Source of the DNA: Candidatus Yaniella excrementavium
Lineage (GTDB): Bacteria; Actinomycetota; Actinomycetes; Actinomycetales; Micrococcaceae
Assembly (NCBI GenBank): GCA_019115865.1
Contig: DXCT01000085.1
Location: 58,067 to 122,066 of the forward strand
Direction of reading: 5' to 3'
Length of the DNA: 64,000 nt
Shown piece by piece: positions 36,448 to 46,294 of this stretch. A program made the translations under genes and the position numbers. The first letter of the stretch is position 1, and every line of letters starts with the position of its first letter. The notes beneath the pieces were generated by a model, which had not been told where the DNA came from, searched no databases, and worked only from the letters and a program-made list of their open reading frames with translations.

Positions 36448-37695
36448 TTAGGAATCTTTGCGCGTACCGAAGATAATCTCGTCCCAGCTTGGCACCGTGG
36501 GGCGGCGTCGAGGACGGCTAGGTTGTTCCGATTTTTTGAGTGCTTCGGCAGTCTCGTCATCCGCCATATCCTCAAATGCGTCAGTCTGACCTTCGAGCTG
36601 TTGGCCGGCACCTATGTGACCATGTGATTCTGGCTCACCATCGACTTCGCCGGCGACCACTTCCTGACCATCCCAATCGGTCGGATCATCGGCGTCAGTG
36701 TCAGACCAGGCAACTTCGTACTCCGTGGTCCATTCAGCTTCATCTTCCTCGAGCTCATGGGCCGGTGTATCGTCTTGTGAGACGACGAGTTTGGGGCGCA
36801 AGGTAGTGGTGGGTTCTTCATCACGGGTGATCATCGCGGCCAATTCGTCGTCCGCTTCCTCATCGACACCTAAACGCTGGCCGCGTCGAGCGTGCAGAAC
36901 GTCTAGGAGCTCTTCATGCGTTTCATTACCGGTATAGGGGTGGGGTTTCTGCGAGCTAGCATCTGACTCGAGATCGAAAGGGGTGTCTGAAACGGTCGAC
37001 AGTCGACTTCGGGTAGAAGTGGATGAAACGGGGGAATCGGCAGGGCCGAATTCGCTGAGAACTTGAGCCCAACGATTCGAGTTCTCTAAATGCTGAGACT
37101 GTAATTTATAGGACCATAACGCGGGCGGTGGGTCGCCGATCGCGGAATCGCCCAAACCTTCAACGGAGAAGTTGGCTGAGATCGTCCAGAGGGGCGAATC
37201 TGCTTCACGCCAAGCATCCCATTGCACCGATTCTGGGTTGAGTCCCATGGCTTGCAGGCGGTGATTTACCATTTCGCCCAGTAATGCTGGTTCATCTCCG
37301 AAAACTGCCTCATAAGCATGGTTACCTAACTGGGGGGCTGCCACCTCAAGCTCTTGGGCTTGTCGTGCGATCCAATCACGTTCGGCAACGATCGGAGTGG
37401 CGTATACCTCGAGACGGTCGCGGTCCATATCGTACTGAGCAGCAAGTTCGTCGACGGTGGTGCCGGCACGCAGCATCGCCTGGATCTCCCGTGGCGAGAG
37501 CTCAGCCGCGGCCTCATCGGCCGCAGCAGCTGAAGGACGTCCTATGGGACGTGTTGCAGCGTTGCGTAACGCGTCATTAATCGGCAAATAGAACTCTTCA
37601 CCATCGCTAGTTGACAGGACAAGCTCGTCGCCGTTGTCGGCGACCCCCACTAAGCGAAGCCGACGAGCCGAATCGTGCGTGATAGATGAACCCAT
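36448..37695 (-). CDS. sepH: Septation protein SepH (DUF3071)
   Basis: The 415-residue protein has the N-terminal DUF3071 domain (ARRLRLVGVADNGDELVLSTSDG, then ELSPREIQAMLRAGTTVDELAAQY, a helix-turn-helix, then DRDRLEVYATPIVAERDWIA). A long acidic, probably disordered C-terminus follows, ending in a basic tail (PSRPRRRPTVPSWDEIIFGTRKDS). SepH is an actinobacterial cell-division protein that promotes FtsZ assembly. The Trp-containing end is typical of Micrococcales homologues. It is transcribed alone on the minus strand, divergent from DUF4193. Confidence 0.92.
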   Translation of the reverse strand: MGSSITHDSARRLRLVGVADNGDELVLSTSDGEEFYLPINDALRNAATRPIGRPSAAAADEAAAELSPREIQAMLRAGTTVDELAAQYDMDRDRLEVYATPIVAERDWIARQAQELEVAAPQLGNHAYEAVFGDEPALLGEMVNHRLQAMGLNPESVQWDAWREADSPLWTISANFSVEGLGDSAIGDPPPALWSYKLQSQHLENSNRWAQVLSEFGPADSPVSSTSTRSRLSTVSDTPFDLESDASSQKPHPYTGNETHEELLDVLHARRGQRLGVDEEADDELAAMITRDEEPTTTLRPKLVVSQDDTPAHELEEDEAEWTTEYEVAWSDTDADDPTDWDGQEVVAGEVDGEPESHGHIGAGQQLEGQTDAFEDMADDETAEALKKSEQPSRPRRRPTVPSWDEIIFGTRKDS

Positions 37696-37993
37696 GCAAG
37701 GCCTCCGAACGTATACTACTTCTTTGTGAACTCTGCCATGAAAGCCTCAAGATTGCATGGAATTTGCCCGGTGTGGCGCACTATTTCGCAGTCAGTTGAG
37801 ACACATCTTGGAAAGCGCAATTTTTCGACTTGCAATGTTGGCGTCAATAAGGTTAGATCACCTCGAAAACGTTGAGTCAGAATCTGCCCAAGGTGAATCT
37901 GACTCATAGATGTCAAGTGACGTGATAAAACGTAGAGCACATCTGAACCACAGCATCAAGACATGATGTGACCACCTACCGAATGCGAGATTC
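37696..37993. other. sepH / DUF4193 divergent intergenic region
   Basis: The 298-bp gap has promoters for both directions. It contains a perfect 9-bp inverted repeat (TGAGTCAGA at 37873-37881, TCTGACTCA at 37898-37906; 16-nt spacer), which could be an operator or a hairpin. The short minus-strand ORF listed at 37716-37940 shows no coding character. Confidence 0.45.
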
Positions 37994-38293
37994 ATGGCTA
38001 CGGATTACGATGCCCCCCGCAAGAACGATGACGAGCTTCGCGAGGACTCCATCGAGGAACTCAAAAATCGTCGGACTGATACTCAGTCGGCCGTTGTAGA
38101 CGAGGATGAAGCGGAAGCTGCAGAGGGTTTTGAGCTCCCTGGCGCCGACCTTTCCGATGAGGAACTGCAAGTTACAGTTCTTCCTGCACAGTCGGATGAG
38201 TTCACCTGCGCCTCTTGCTTCCTGGTGCGGCACCGTTCCCAGGTCGCTCTAGAAGAAGACGGCATGCTCTACTGCACTGATTGCGAGGGCTAA
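37994..38293 (+). CDS. DUF4193 family protein (zinc-ribbon)
   Basis: The 99-residue acidic protein begins MATDYDAPRKNDDELREDSIEEL and ends with a two-pair cysteine cluster (CASCFLVRH, then YCTDCEG) that should bind one zinc. It matches the DUF4193 family (Rv2699c-like), nearly universal in Actinobacteria and essential or important in some. Function is unknown, perhaps an RNAP- or ribosome-associated role. Its position beside dut and DUF3093 is conserved. Confidence 0.9.
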   Translation: MATDYDAPRKNDDELREDSIEELKNRRTDTQSAVVDEDEAEAAEGFELPGADLSDEELQVTVLPAQSDEFTCASCFLVRHRSQVALEEDGMLYCTDCEG

Positions 38294-38328
38294 TGCGCTG
38301 CGTCGCATAAGCGATCAAAGCAAACAAC

Positions 38329-38364
38329 AAAGGGGCTCTACCGTGTACACACGGTTGCCCCTTT
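38329..38364. terminator. Bidirectional terminator between DUF4193 and DUF3093
   Basis: A two-tier stem (AAGGGGC/GCCCCTT and ACCGTGT/ACACGGT) with a small bulge is followed by ttattttaag. It lies between convergent genes. Confidence 0.82.
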
Positions 38365-38381
38365 GCTTATTTTAAGTCGGC

Positions 38382-38996
38382 CTACGCGCCAGACTCGTGT
38401 TTTTTATCTTGTTGTGTTTTGTGTGAGTCTTGCTCGGCTTCTAACTGCTGGCGTTCAGCATCGATCAGCCACTGTGGGACGTCTTCGTCGTGGTGTTGAT
38501 CATGATCTTCGCTGGTGAACATAGAACCTTTGAGCAGACTGGTGAACTCTTCGGGCCGATTCGTTGAAGTCAGCCAATATGGGGTGCGGTCCTGCTTGTC
38601 TTCAATTTGAATACGCACGACAGGCTTCACCCAGCTACGCAGGTGAAGGTAAGCCAAACCATGCAGCTTGGGTCCGCGTTGCTGAAAAGCATCATCTCCG
38701 CGGTAGCCGGTTACCTTTCCGATATACTTTCGATCGATAGTCGCTCGACCCACCTGCACATGGGTTGTGCTGACACTGATATCGGTTATGGTTGACAGCA
38801 ATATAAAGGCCGCGACAGCTGCCACAACTAGTCCGGAGCCAATGCCCCAGCCGGTGCCAAAGGGTGCCAGAGTCAACCAGCCAATCCCGCCGGCTAACAG
38901 CACCATCAACCACATTGGCCATGTGGGCCGTAACTTCTCGTGATAAATGATCGGGGATCCGCCCGGTCCAATTGGCTTCTGCGCATTTTCAGTCAT
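38382..38996 (-). CDS. DUF3093 family membrane protein
   Basis: The 204-residue protein has two adjacent transmembrane helices (PMWLMVLLAGGIGWLTLAP and GIGSGLVVAAVAAFILLS) at about residues 30-75. A beta-rich domain follows (VQVGRATIDRKYIGKVTGY, then KPVVRIQIED), with a charged tail rich in His/Gln. It matches the Rv2698-like DUF3093 family. Usually next to dut, it lies here divergent from dut. Function unknown. Confidence 0.87.
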   Translation of the reverse strand: MTENAQKPIGPGGSPIIYHEKLRPTWPMWLMVLLAGGIGWLTLAPFGTGWGIGSGLVVAAVAAFILLSTITDISVSTTHVQVGRATIDRKYIGKVTGYRGDDAFQQRGPKLHGLAYLHLRSWVKPVVRIQIEDKQDRTPYWLTSTNRPEEFTSLLKGSMFTSEDHDQHHDEDVPQWLIDAERQQLEAEQDSHKTQQDKKHESGA

Positions 38997-39109
38997 GCTC
39001 TTTAGTTTACAGCCCCGGTTGAAGCTGCCACCATTTTGGGCAATAGTGGCTCATGGTGACTAGACTATGACCCGTTAGCACTGATACAGACCCCGGGAGC
39101 GTGCGCTAC

Positions 39110-39598
39110 ATGACAGCCATACCGTCAGACCATGAACATTCACGACATCAGCTCCGTATTGAGTTGAAAATGTTAGATGACGGTATCGCGCCACCTCAAT
39201 ATGCTCTACCCGGTGATGCCGGCGCCGATCTCAGCGCGACTATCGACGTGTCATTAGCTCCAGGAGAACGCCAACTTGTTCCCACCGGTATTGCGATGGC
39301 CATTCCAGAGGGGTTTGCTGGTTTTATCCATCCTCGTTCTGGCTTAGCTGTCAGAACAGGACTTAGTGTGGTCAATGCTCCAGGAACCATAGACGCCGGG
39401 TATCGTGGCGAAATTAAAGTTCCGCTCATCAATCTTGATCCCAGCGAGACGATTCACTTAGCGCGCGGCGAGCGTATCGCGCAGTTAGTCCTGCAACCCG
39501 TTTACCAGGCTGAATTTACCGTGGTGGATGAACTGCCAGACTCTGTTCGCAAGGATGCTGGTTTCGGTTCCACCGGGGGTTTTGTAGCAGGCCCTTAG
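39110..39598 (+). CDS. dut: dUTP diphosphatase
   Basis: The ATG at 39110 is preferred over GTG at 39101 because GGGAG sits 10 nt upstream; 162 residues. All five trimeric dUTPase motifs are visible: [52 protein letters not shown] and the C-terminal GFGSTGG. It hydrolyses dUTP to dUMP and PPi, limiting uracil in DNA and supplying dTMP synthesis. It is first in a plus-strand set with DUF3710 and DUF3159. Confidence 0.97.
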   Translation: MTAIPSDHEHSRHQLRIELKMLDDGIAPPQYALPGDAGADLSATIDVSLAPGERQLVPTGIAMAIPEGFAGFIHPRSGLAVRTGLSVVNAPGTIDAGYRGEIKVPLINLDPSETIHLARGERIAQLVLQPVYQAEFTVVDELPDSVRKDAGFGSTGGFVAGP

Positions 39599-39641
39599 CC
39601 TGCACTACGGTCCTACTGACTTAAGAGGAGAGTTTTTCACG

Positions 39642-40352
39642 ATGCTTTTTGGACGCAATAGAAATGTGCAAGCTGAAACCGTCGTTCTGCCGGAGCATTT
39701 GCGTGATCCAGAAGATGCACCTGCCGCTGATGAACGCCCATCAGGTCCCTTTGATATTTCTGAGGTCGAGACCCGTGACTTCAGCAAAGGGTATATGGAC
39801 CTCGGAGCAGTAAAAGTTCCAATGCGCAAGAAAGTCTCTTACCGGCTTGAGCAGGAACAAGCCAAACAGAAAGTTTTTGCTGTCTCTGCAGTACACGATA
39901 ATTCGACTCTTCAAATTCAAGCGTTTGCGGCACCACATTCTGGCGGACAGTGGAACGAGATTCGCCAAGAGATGTTTGATCAAAATAAGTCAGCCAAAGG
40001 TGCCAAAGTCACCACTGAAGACGGAGAATTCGGTAAGGAACTTTTGATTCGAATACCAGCAGAGCTACCTGATGGTCGCAAAGGGGAAAGAATTGCTCGA
40101 TTCCTCGGTATTGACGGGCCACGTTGGATGATCAGGGCAATGATCATGGGCAAAGCGGCCCTGAATCAGGATCAAGCCGCGATTCTTTTTGATATCTTGA
40201 AAAATACCGTGGTCGATCGGGGAGACCAACCGTTACCAGCTCGGCAAATGTTGGAGCTTACACCGCCAGAAAACGTTCAAGCTGCGATGCGCGAGGCAGC
40301 AGCCCGTCGCCGCCAAGAGGCCAAAGCCAAACAACAAGCCCAACGAAACTAG
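39642..40352 (+). CDS. DUF3710 family protein
   Basis: The 236-residue protein begins at an ATG after AAGAGGAGAG. The pattern GPFDISEVETRDFSKGYMDLGAVKVP, then VHDNSTLQIQAFAAPHSGGQWNEIRQEM, and the GPRWMIRAMIMG core are DUF3710 hallmarks (Rv2696c-like). The C-terminus is Ala/Gln/Lys-rich. No enzymatic motif. It lies 43 nt after dut and is probably cotranscribed. Confidence 0.9.
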   Translation: MLFGRNRNVQAETVVLPEHLRDPEDAPAADERPSGPFDISEVETRDFSKGYMDLGAVKVPMRKKVSYRLEQEQAKQKVFAVSAVHDNSTLQIQAFAAPHSGGQWNEIRQEMFDQNKSAKGAKVTTEDGEFGKELLIRIPAELPDGRKGERIARFLGIDGPRWMIRAMIMGKAALNQDQAAILFDILKNTVVDRGDQPLPARQMLELTPPENVQAAMREAAARRRQEAKAKQQAQRN

Positions 40353-40404
40353 GAATTGGTTCGAGAACCCTTTCGTACTGAACAAGTCGGAAACGAGCAC
40401 ACTA

Positions 40405-41151
40405 TTGACTCACGCTGATCAGCAGCCAGACGACAAAGACCAGCTTAAGCAAGTTGCGCAACGTCTTGCCGGAAACACCTCGATAACCTCTTCTGGAGGC
40501 TTGGACCTCATGGCTTCCGTTGGCGGCTTGCGGGGTATGGCCGAGGCGATCGTACCCGCCCTCGTGTTTTTGGTGACCTTCGTTGTCACTTCTGATATCT
40601 GGACATCTGCAATCTGGGCTGTGGGGCTTGCGGCTCTAGCGAGCGTGTTGCGACTTATACAACGCCAACCCCTGACCCAAGCCTTAGCCGGAGTCCTCGG
40701 CGTTGGGGTTTCGGCAGCAGTCGCGTTACTTCAAGATGACGCCCGTGGCTACTACGTCATAGGTTTTTACGTGTCGGCAGCTTATGGGCTGGCGTTTGCG
40801 ATTTCCATGGTCCTCAAATGGCCAATCATGGGTTTGATCTATGGCTGGATCCGTGGTGAAGGGCTGGGGTGGCAAAAAGATTTTGTTCGGCGACGAAAAT
40901 ATCAAATTGCTACGGTTCTTATGGTGCTGGTCTTTGCGTCACGACTTATTGTGCAATTGCCAATGTACTGGGCAGATGATGTCGTGGCATTGGGGACTGC
41001 TCGTCTCGTAATGGGGGTGCCACTGTACGCGCTTGTTTTGTGGTTTGGGTGGTTGGTCTCGCGTCCGACAGCTGTGGGTAGTGCCCAGCCAAATACTGAT
41101 CGTGACGATGGCGAGGCAGAACCAGGGCGGGGCACGGAACCAGGAGTATGA
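40405..41151 (+). CDS. DUF3159 family membrane protein
   Basis: The TTG start at 40405 gives 248 residues. Six to seven hydrophobic segments are seen (AIVPALVFLVTFVVTSDIWTSAIW, ALAGVLGVGVSAAVALLQDDARGYYVIGFYVSAAYGLAFAISM, and others), with DARGYYVIGF as a family motif (Rv2693c-like). An OB-fold gene normally between DUF3710 and this gene in mycobacteria is absent. Its C-terminus is soluble and Gly/Glu-rich. Confidence 0.85.
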   Translation: MTHADQQPDDKDQLKQVAQRLAGNTSITSSGGLDLMASVGGLRGMAEAIVPALVFLVTFVVTSDIWTSAIWAVGLAALASVLRLIQRQPLTQALAGVLGVGVSAAVALLQDDARGYYVIGFYVSAAYGLAFAISMVLKWPIMGLIYGWIRGEGLGWQKDFVRRRKYQIATVLMVLVFASRLIVQLPMYWADDVVALGTARLVMGVPLYALVLWFGWLVSRPTAVGSAQPNTDRDDGEAEPGRGTEPGV

Positions 41152-41296
41152 CCCTTCAAGACACAGTGATACATCACACACGAGTGCGGGATACTATGGT
41201 GGTCAAGACATTGATAACTGAATTAGACGTGAAAATCGGTTTGCCGAGATTCACAGCAGTACAACACTCACATCACAATTTGAAGCAGGCCGATCA

Positions 41297-42775
41297 ATGA
41301 CAAGCACAGGTTCACAAACTGCTGCGCATCTGGCAGCCCATGACAAAGATGCTGGCGAGATTCTCACTCTTGAAGTAGGGGCCATGGCCCACGGAGGGCA
41401 TTGCGTCGCACGCCACGACGGTCGTGTCATCTTCGTACGACATGCAATTCCAGGTGAAATCGTCAACGCAGCCGTTACCTCTGGGGGAGAGGACGCAAGG
41501 TTCTGGCGCGCTGATACAGTATCGGTCGTCCGGCCGTCAGAGTTTCGTCGATCCCACCAGTGGAAGCTCGCGGACTCTATTCGGGCCCATGCCTCCGGAC
41601 GCTACCCGGTAGGTGGGGCAGAATATGGGCACATCACCTTAGAGCACCAGCGTCGACTCAAAGCTCAGGTGTTTCGCGACACGATGACTCGCATTGGAAA
41701 GCTCAATGTTGAGGCTCAAGTTGTAGGTATAGCTGAAGATGAGCCAACAGGTCTGCATTGGCGCACCCGCAACGCTTTTGCTGTCACATCGACAGGTCGT
41801 CTGGCAATGAACGTGCATCGTTCCGCCACTGTAGTGCCGGTTCGCAACATTCCATTGGGGGTGCGTCAGCTTGATGCGCTTCAGCTTTGGGACATTGATT
41901 TCACCGGTGCAGGCCGTGTCGAAGTCGCAACTCCAGCTCATGGAGAAGAAGTGCTCGTTGTGATCTTTCCGCTGGAGTCCATCGTTGCCGATAAAAAACT
42001 TCTTGAGCAGCACATCGCGCAGTGGCGTAAACGGATGATTCATCTGCCGTCTAAAGTTTCGGTCGTTGTTGGATTGCGCTCTAAACAGTTTGGTCCCCTC
42101 GAGCTCGTACGGCTGCGCGGCCGGACGTGGGTGAGTGAACTTGTAGAGACTGAAACATACGGTACTCACCGGTTCCGCATCTCTGGAGACGGGTTCTGGC
42201 AGGTACACCGTGACGCACCTGCAACGCTTGTTAATGCAGTGATGGATGCTCTTGATGCGCAGCAGGGTCAGGTGGTCGCAGACCTCTACGGTGGTGCCGG
42301 GCTCTTTTCGAAGTTCATTGCAGACGGCGTTGGAGAAAATGGCGTGGTGTTGTCTGTGGAGGCTTCGTCAGGAGCCTCACGAGACGCACGAAAAAATTTA
42401 CACGACAAGAAACAGGCATTTGTGATCAATGGGCTCACAGATCGCATTATTGGGTCTTGGTTGCAACGTCCCGATGCACCGATCGAAAAGGGCGGTCTAG
42501 ACGATCGACAAGTCGATGCCGTTGTACTTGATCCACCGCGTTCCGGCGCGGGACGTGCCACGATTACTCGGATTCATCAGTTAGCGGCTGAAAAAATCGT
42601 ATACGTCTCCTGCGACCCTGCATCGTTTGCTCGTGACACCAAATGGTTAGTTGAGCATGGCTGGGAAATTGCGGACAGTACTATTTACGACCTGTTCCCA
42701 GATACCTTTCACATGGAAACGGTTACGACCTTCCGACCCTCTGCCGCGCTGAGACAATCACGCACTGACAGCTGA
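41297..42775 (+). CDS. TRAM-domain SAM-dependent RNA (uracil-5) methyltransferase, RlmD/TrmA-like
   Basis: The ATG at 41297 gives 492 residues. The N-terminal TRAM domain is GEILTLEVGAMAHGGHCVAR. The C-terminal class I methyltransferase has DLYGGAGLFSKF (SAM), LDPPRSGAGRATITRI and the nucleophile Cys in YVSCDPASFARD. It should methylate C5 of a uridine in rRNA or tRNA. The four cysteines that bind an iron-sulfur cluster in E. coli RlmD are not seen; the region reads RYPVGGAEYGHITLEHQ. The target base cannot be deduced. It is followed by acnA. Confidence 0.9.
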   Translation: MTSTGSQTAAHLAAHDKDAGEILTLEVGAMAHGGHCVARHDGRVIFVRHAIPGEIVNAAVTSGGEDARFWRADTVSVVRPSEFRRSHQWKLADSIRAHASGRYPVGGAEYGHITLEHQRRLKAQVFRDTMTRIGKLNVEAQVVGIAEDEPTGLHWRTRNAFAVTSTGRLAMNVHRSATVVPVRNIPLGVRQLDALQLWDIDFTGAGRVEVATPAHGEEVLVVIFPLESIVADKKLLEQHIAQWRKRMIHLPSKVSVVVGLRSKQFGPLELVRLRGRTWVSELVETETYGTHRFRISGDGFWQVHRDAPATLVNAVMDALDAQQGQVVADLYGGAGLFSKFIADGVGENGVVLSVEASSGASRDARKNLHDKKQAFVINGLTDRIIGSWLQRPDAPIEKGGLDDRQVDAVVLDPPRSGAGRATITRIHQLAAEKIVYVSCDPASFARDTKWLVEHGWEIADSTIYDLFPDTFHMETVTTFRPSAALRQSRTDS

Positions 42776-42936
42776 ATCGCGTTAGAATAAAGGCAACACC
42801 GTCCTCGCATGCGATGAATCGGGCTGGGCGGTTCGCACCGGCAATACCCTGATGTGTCACCTGCATGCGTAGAGGGTCAGCGCTACCACAGGACAATTGA
42901 ATCGCCCTGATACGGGCGGGAAAAGAGGAGTCCACT

Positions 42937-45642
42937 GTGACTACAGTAGATAGCTTCGGTTCCAAAGGCGTCTTGAACGTCGATGGTGCTGAGTACGAAA
43001 TTTTTCGACTCAACAAAGTCGAAGGTTCGCAGAAACTTCCCTACTCACTGAAAATTCTGCTAGAAAACCTGCTTCGCACTGAAGACGGTAAAAATATCAC
43101 CAAGGATCAAATCCAGGCCCTAGCCAGCTGGGACCCATCGGCAGACCCAAGCACTGAAATCCAGTTCACGCCGGCCCGAGTCCTGATGCAGGACTTCACC
43201 GGTGTACCCTGTGTTGTTGACTTGGCCACCATGCGCGAAGCCATCACCGATCTGGGTGGAGATCCAACCCTGGTGAACCCGTTGGCCCCGGCCGAACTGG
43301 TGATCGACCACTCGGTTCAGATCGACCACTTTGGTACCCCAGATGCCGTTGAGCGAAACGTTGAAATTGAATATCAACGTAACGGTGAGCGCTACCAGTT
43401 CTTGCGGTGGGGACAGACCGCCTTTGACGACTTCAAAGTGGTCCCTCCTGGCATGGGTATCGTCCACCAAGTCAATATCGAATACCTTGCACGCACCGTT
43501 ATGACTCGCGAAGTCGATGGTGTACTGCGCGCCTACCCAGACACCTGTGTTGGTACTGACTCCCACACCACCATGGTTAATGGCCTGGGCGTACTGGGCT
43601 GGGGTGTAGGCGGTATTGAAGCTGAAGCAGCAATGCTTGGCCAGCCTGTATCGATGCTTGTACCCCGCGTGGTTGGTTTCAAGCTGACCGGCGAAATTCC
43701 AGCCGGTGCTACCGCAACCGACGTCGTACTGACTATTACCGAAATGCTGCGCGAACACGGTGCCGTTGGCAAGTTTGTGGAATTCTACGGTGAAGGTGTT
43801 GGTTCAGTACCACTGGCTAACCGTGCGACCATTGGTAACATGTCGCCAGAATTCGGCTCGACTGCGGCAATGTTCCCGATTGATGAAGTTACCTTGGATT
43901 ACCTGCGTCTGACCGGTCGTTCCGAAGAGAACATCAAACTGGTGGAAGCCTATGCCAAGGAACAAGGCATGTGGCATGACCCGTCCAACGAAGTCAGCTA
44001 CTCCGAATATATGGAACTCGATCTCTCAACGGTCGTTCCGTCAATTTCAGGTCCACGTCGCCCACAGGATCGTATCGTTCTCGACGATTCCAAGGAACAG
44101 TTCCGTAAGGACATCCATGACTTTGCAGACGCCGATGAAGTTGGTGTCGGACGTCCATCTCGCACCGCAGATGTTGCACTCAGCAATGGTGATGAATTTG
44201 AACTCGATCACGGTAAAGTAGCGATCGCTTCGATCACCTCGTGCACCAATACCTCCAACCCATCGGTCATGATGGCTGCTGCTGTCCTGGCACGCAATGC
44301 CGTAGAGCGAGGTCTGACATCGAAACCATGGGTCAAGACCTCCGTGGCACCAGGCTCACGTGTTGTGACCGAATACTATGAGAAATCGGGTCTCATCCCA
44401 CACCTAGAAGAGCTTGGATTCTCCATCGTCGGTTACGGCTGCACCACCTGTATCGGTAACTCCGGTCCACTAGCACCAGAGATCTCCCAGGCCGTCAACG
44501 ATAACGACTTGGCAGTCACCTCGGTTCTGTCCGGTAACCGTAACTTCGAAGGTCGTATCAATCCAGATGTCAAGATGAACTACTTGGCGTCCCCACCTCT
44601 GGTGGTTGCCTACGCACTAGCCGGTACCATGGACTTCGACTTCGAAAACGAGCCGTTGGGACAGGACAGTGAAGGAAATGACGTCTTCCTGGCTGAACTG
44701 TGGCCAGACCCAACCGAAGTTCAGCAGATCATTGATCGCTCGATCGATACTGACATGTTCAACGAAGAGTACTCCACGATCTTTGACGGTGACAACCGCT
44801 GGCAAGAACTTGATACGCCAGAAGGCAAGACCTTTGCATGGGATCCAGAGTCAACCTATGTGCGGAAACCGCCCTACTTTGAAGGCATGACCCTCGAACC
44901 AGCACCAGTTGAAGATGTTACTGGTGCAAGGGTCCTGCTCAAACTCGGTGATTCGGTAACTACCGACCACATCTCACCTGCAGGGGCGTTCAAATCTGAC
45001 ACTCCAGCAGGCCGGTACCTTATTGAAAACGGTGTGGCACGTAAGGACTTCAACTCCTACGGATCCCGCCGCGGTAACCACGAAGTCATGATTCGCGGGA
45101 CATTTGCAAACATCCGTATCCGCAACCAGATGTTGGACGGTGTTGAAGGTGGTTTCACCCGTGACTTCACTCAAGAGGGCGGACCACAGGCATACGTCTA
45201 CGACGCCGCTATGAACTACCAGGAAGCTAATGTTCCATTGGTCGTGCTCGGGGGCAAGGAATATGGTTCCGGCTCGTCACGTGACTGGGCAGCCAAAGGC
45301 ACAGCGCTGCTGGGTGTGAAAGCAGTCATCACTGAATCATTCGAACGTATTCACCGCTCAAACCTGATCGGTATGGGTGTCCTACCGTTGGAATTCCCAG
45401 CGGGCGAGTCGGCAGATTCACTGGGACTGACCGGTACAGAAACCTTCGATATCGCTGGTATCACCGAACTCAACAACGGTGCGACTCCAGAGACCGTCCA
45501 CGTCACTGCAACCAGTGAAGATGGCAACAAAGTCGAATTTGATGCAAAGGTTCGCATCGATACCCCAGGTGAAGCAGACTACTACCGCAACGGTGGCATC
45601 CTGCAGTTCGTACTTCGCCAAATGGCAACAAAGAACGACTAG
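42937..45642 (+). CDS. acnA: Aconitate hydratase A
   Basis: The GTG at 42937 has AGAGGAG upstream; 901 residues. Fe-S ligands and active-site residues are visible: [28 protein letters not shown] (first Cys), [14 protein letters not shown] (two further Cys), [12 protein letters not shown] and the C-terminal swivel domain with [13 protein letters not shown]. It converts citrate to isocitrate in the TCA cycle and, as the IRP1-like family, may bind mRNA when iron is short. It is followed by a strong terminator. A short hairpin (GCCC-6nt-GGGC, 42904-42917) precedes the ribosome site. Confidence 0.97.
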   Translation: MTTVDSFGSKGVLNVDGAEYEIFRLNKVEGSQKLPYSLKILLENLLRTEDGKNITKDQIQALASWDPSADPSTEIQFTPARVLMQDFTGVPCVVDLATMREAITDLGGDPTLVNPLAPAELVIDHSVQIDHFGTPDAVERNVEIEYQRNGERYQFLRWGQTAFDDFKVVPPGMGIVHQVNIEYLARTVMTREVDGVLRAYPDTCVGTDSHTTMVNGLGVLGWGVGGIEAEAAMLGQPVSMLVPRVVGFKLTGEIPAGATATDVVLTITEMLREHGAVGKFVEFYGEGVGSVPLANRATIGNMSPEFGSTAAMFPIDEVTLDYLRLTGRSEENIKLVEAYAKEQGMWHDPSNEVSYSEYMELDLSTVVPSISGPRRPQDRIVLDDSKEQFRKDIHDFADADEVGVGRPSRTADVALSNGDEFELDHGKVAIASITSCTNTSNPSVMMAAAVLARNAVERGLTSKPWVKTSVAPGSRVVTEYYEKSGLIPHLEELGFSIVGYGCTTCIGNSGPLAPEISQAVNDNDLAVTSVLSGNRNFEGRINPDVKMNYLASPPLVVAYALAGTMDFDFENEPLGQDSEGNDVFLAELWPDPTEVQQIIDRSIDTDMFNEEYSTIFDGDNRWQELDTPEGKTFAWDPESTYVRKPPYFEGMTLEPAPVEDVTGARVLLKLGDSVTTDHISPAGAFKSDTPAGRYLIENGVARKDFNSYGSRRGNHEVMIRGTFANIRIRNQMLDGVEGGFTRDFTQEGGPQAYVYDAAMNYQEANVPLVVLGGKEYGSGSSRDWAAKGTALLGVKAVITESFERIHRSNLIGMGVLPLEFPAGESADSLGLTGTETFDIAGITELNNGATPETVHVTATSEDGNKVEFDAKVRIDTPGEADYYRNGGILQFVLRQMATKND

Positions 45643-45684
45643 GGTTCCTACGACGAACATAGTGTCAACAATCTGACACCCGGA

Positions 45685-45715
45685 TGGCCCGAAACCTAAA
45701 GTAGGTTTCGGGCCA
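45685..45715 (+). terminator. acnA terminator
   Basis: A stem of 12 bp (GGCCCGAAACC paired with GGTTTCGGGCC plus the flanking T/A pair), loop about 7 nt, then tctcttt. Strong rho-independent signal. Confidence 0.9.
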
Positions 45716-45788
45716 TCTCTTTCCCCCCATCTGGGGCGAGGACTGTAGAATTTCGTTAGACCATCTAGCCCACGACCCAAGGACCACA

Positions 45789-46292
45789 GTGACAATAGTT
45801 CGCATGTACCTTCACCCCGCTGACTCCAAGCGCCCAACGCACTATCGAGAAGCTTGGTGGGAAGAAGAATCAAAAGAGTTCGTGCTGCACTACGGCAAAG
45901 TGGGAGAGCTCGGAACAACGAAGGTTGAATCCATTTCCAACCCGAATGAAGCAGCATCCTTGCTAGCGTCCTTCCGCGAACAAAGTCAGAACGACAACTA
46001 CGTCGACGTCGAACAGATCGTACAAGAAGACTGCACGGTGACGATCAAGCAAAAGGGCAAAGATCCAACGCGGGTGGAACGCACGAACGCGGAAAAGTTT
46101 CTTCAAGAATATACGGCACTACTTGCTTGGCGTGGTATTGGATCAGTGCAGGATTGGGAAGCAGTACCCGGGCAAGGAAAATTCGTGTTCGACGTTCGTG
46201 CGGTTCATAGCAATAAGGCTATGAAACTCGCTTCACAAGCAATACAGAAGACCGATATTCGTGCAGACCGCCTCATGACACGGGGGCAGTAG
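45789..46292 (+). CDS. WGR-domain-like protein
   Basis: The GTG start gives 167 residues. The N-terminal half (YREAWWEEESKEFVLHYGKVGELGTTK) resembles the WGR fold, here with YGKVGELG at the motif position. The C-terminal half looks mixed alpha/beta without a domain I recognise. WGR domains occur in PARP-like and DNA-repair proteins and bind nucleic acid; a stand-alone WGR protein has no assigned role. It starts about 70 nt after the acnA terminator, and its stop is 2 nt from the aldo/keto reductase start, so they are probably one operon. Confidence 0.6.
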   Translation: MTIVRMYLHPADSKRPTHYREAWWEEESKEFVLHYGKVGELGTTKVESISNPNEAASLLASFREQSQNDNYVDVEQIVQEDCTVTIKQKGKDPTRVERTNAEKFLQEYTALLAWRGIGSVQDWEAVPGQGKFVFDVRAVHSNKAMKLASQAIQKTDIRADRLMTRGQ

Positions 46293-46294
46293 CC

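Noticed and set aside
37716-37940. 74-codon minus-strand ORF upstream of sepH
   Set aside because: No family resemblance, weak composition, and it covers the divergent promoter region.
42776-42936. Possible riboswitch before acnA
   Set aside because: A small GCCC/GGGC hairpin and CATGC repeats are present, but I recognise no known aptamer architecture and no terminator/antiterminator pair.
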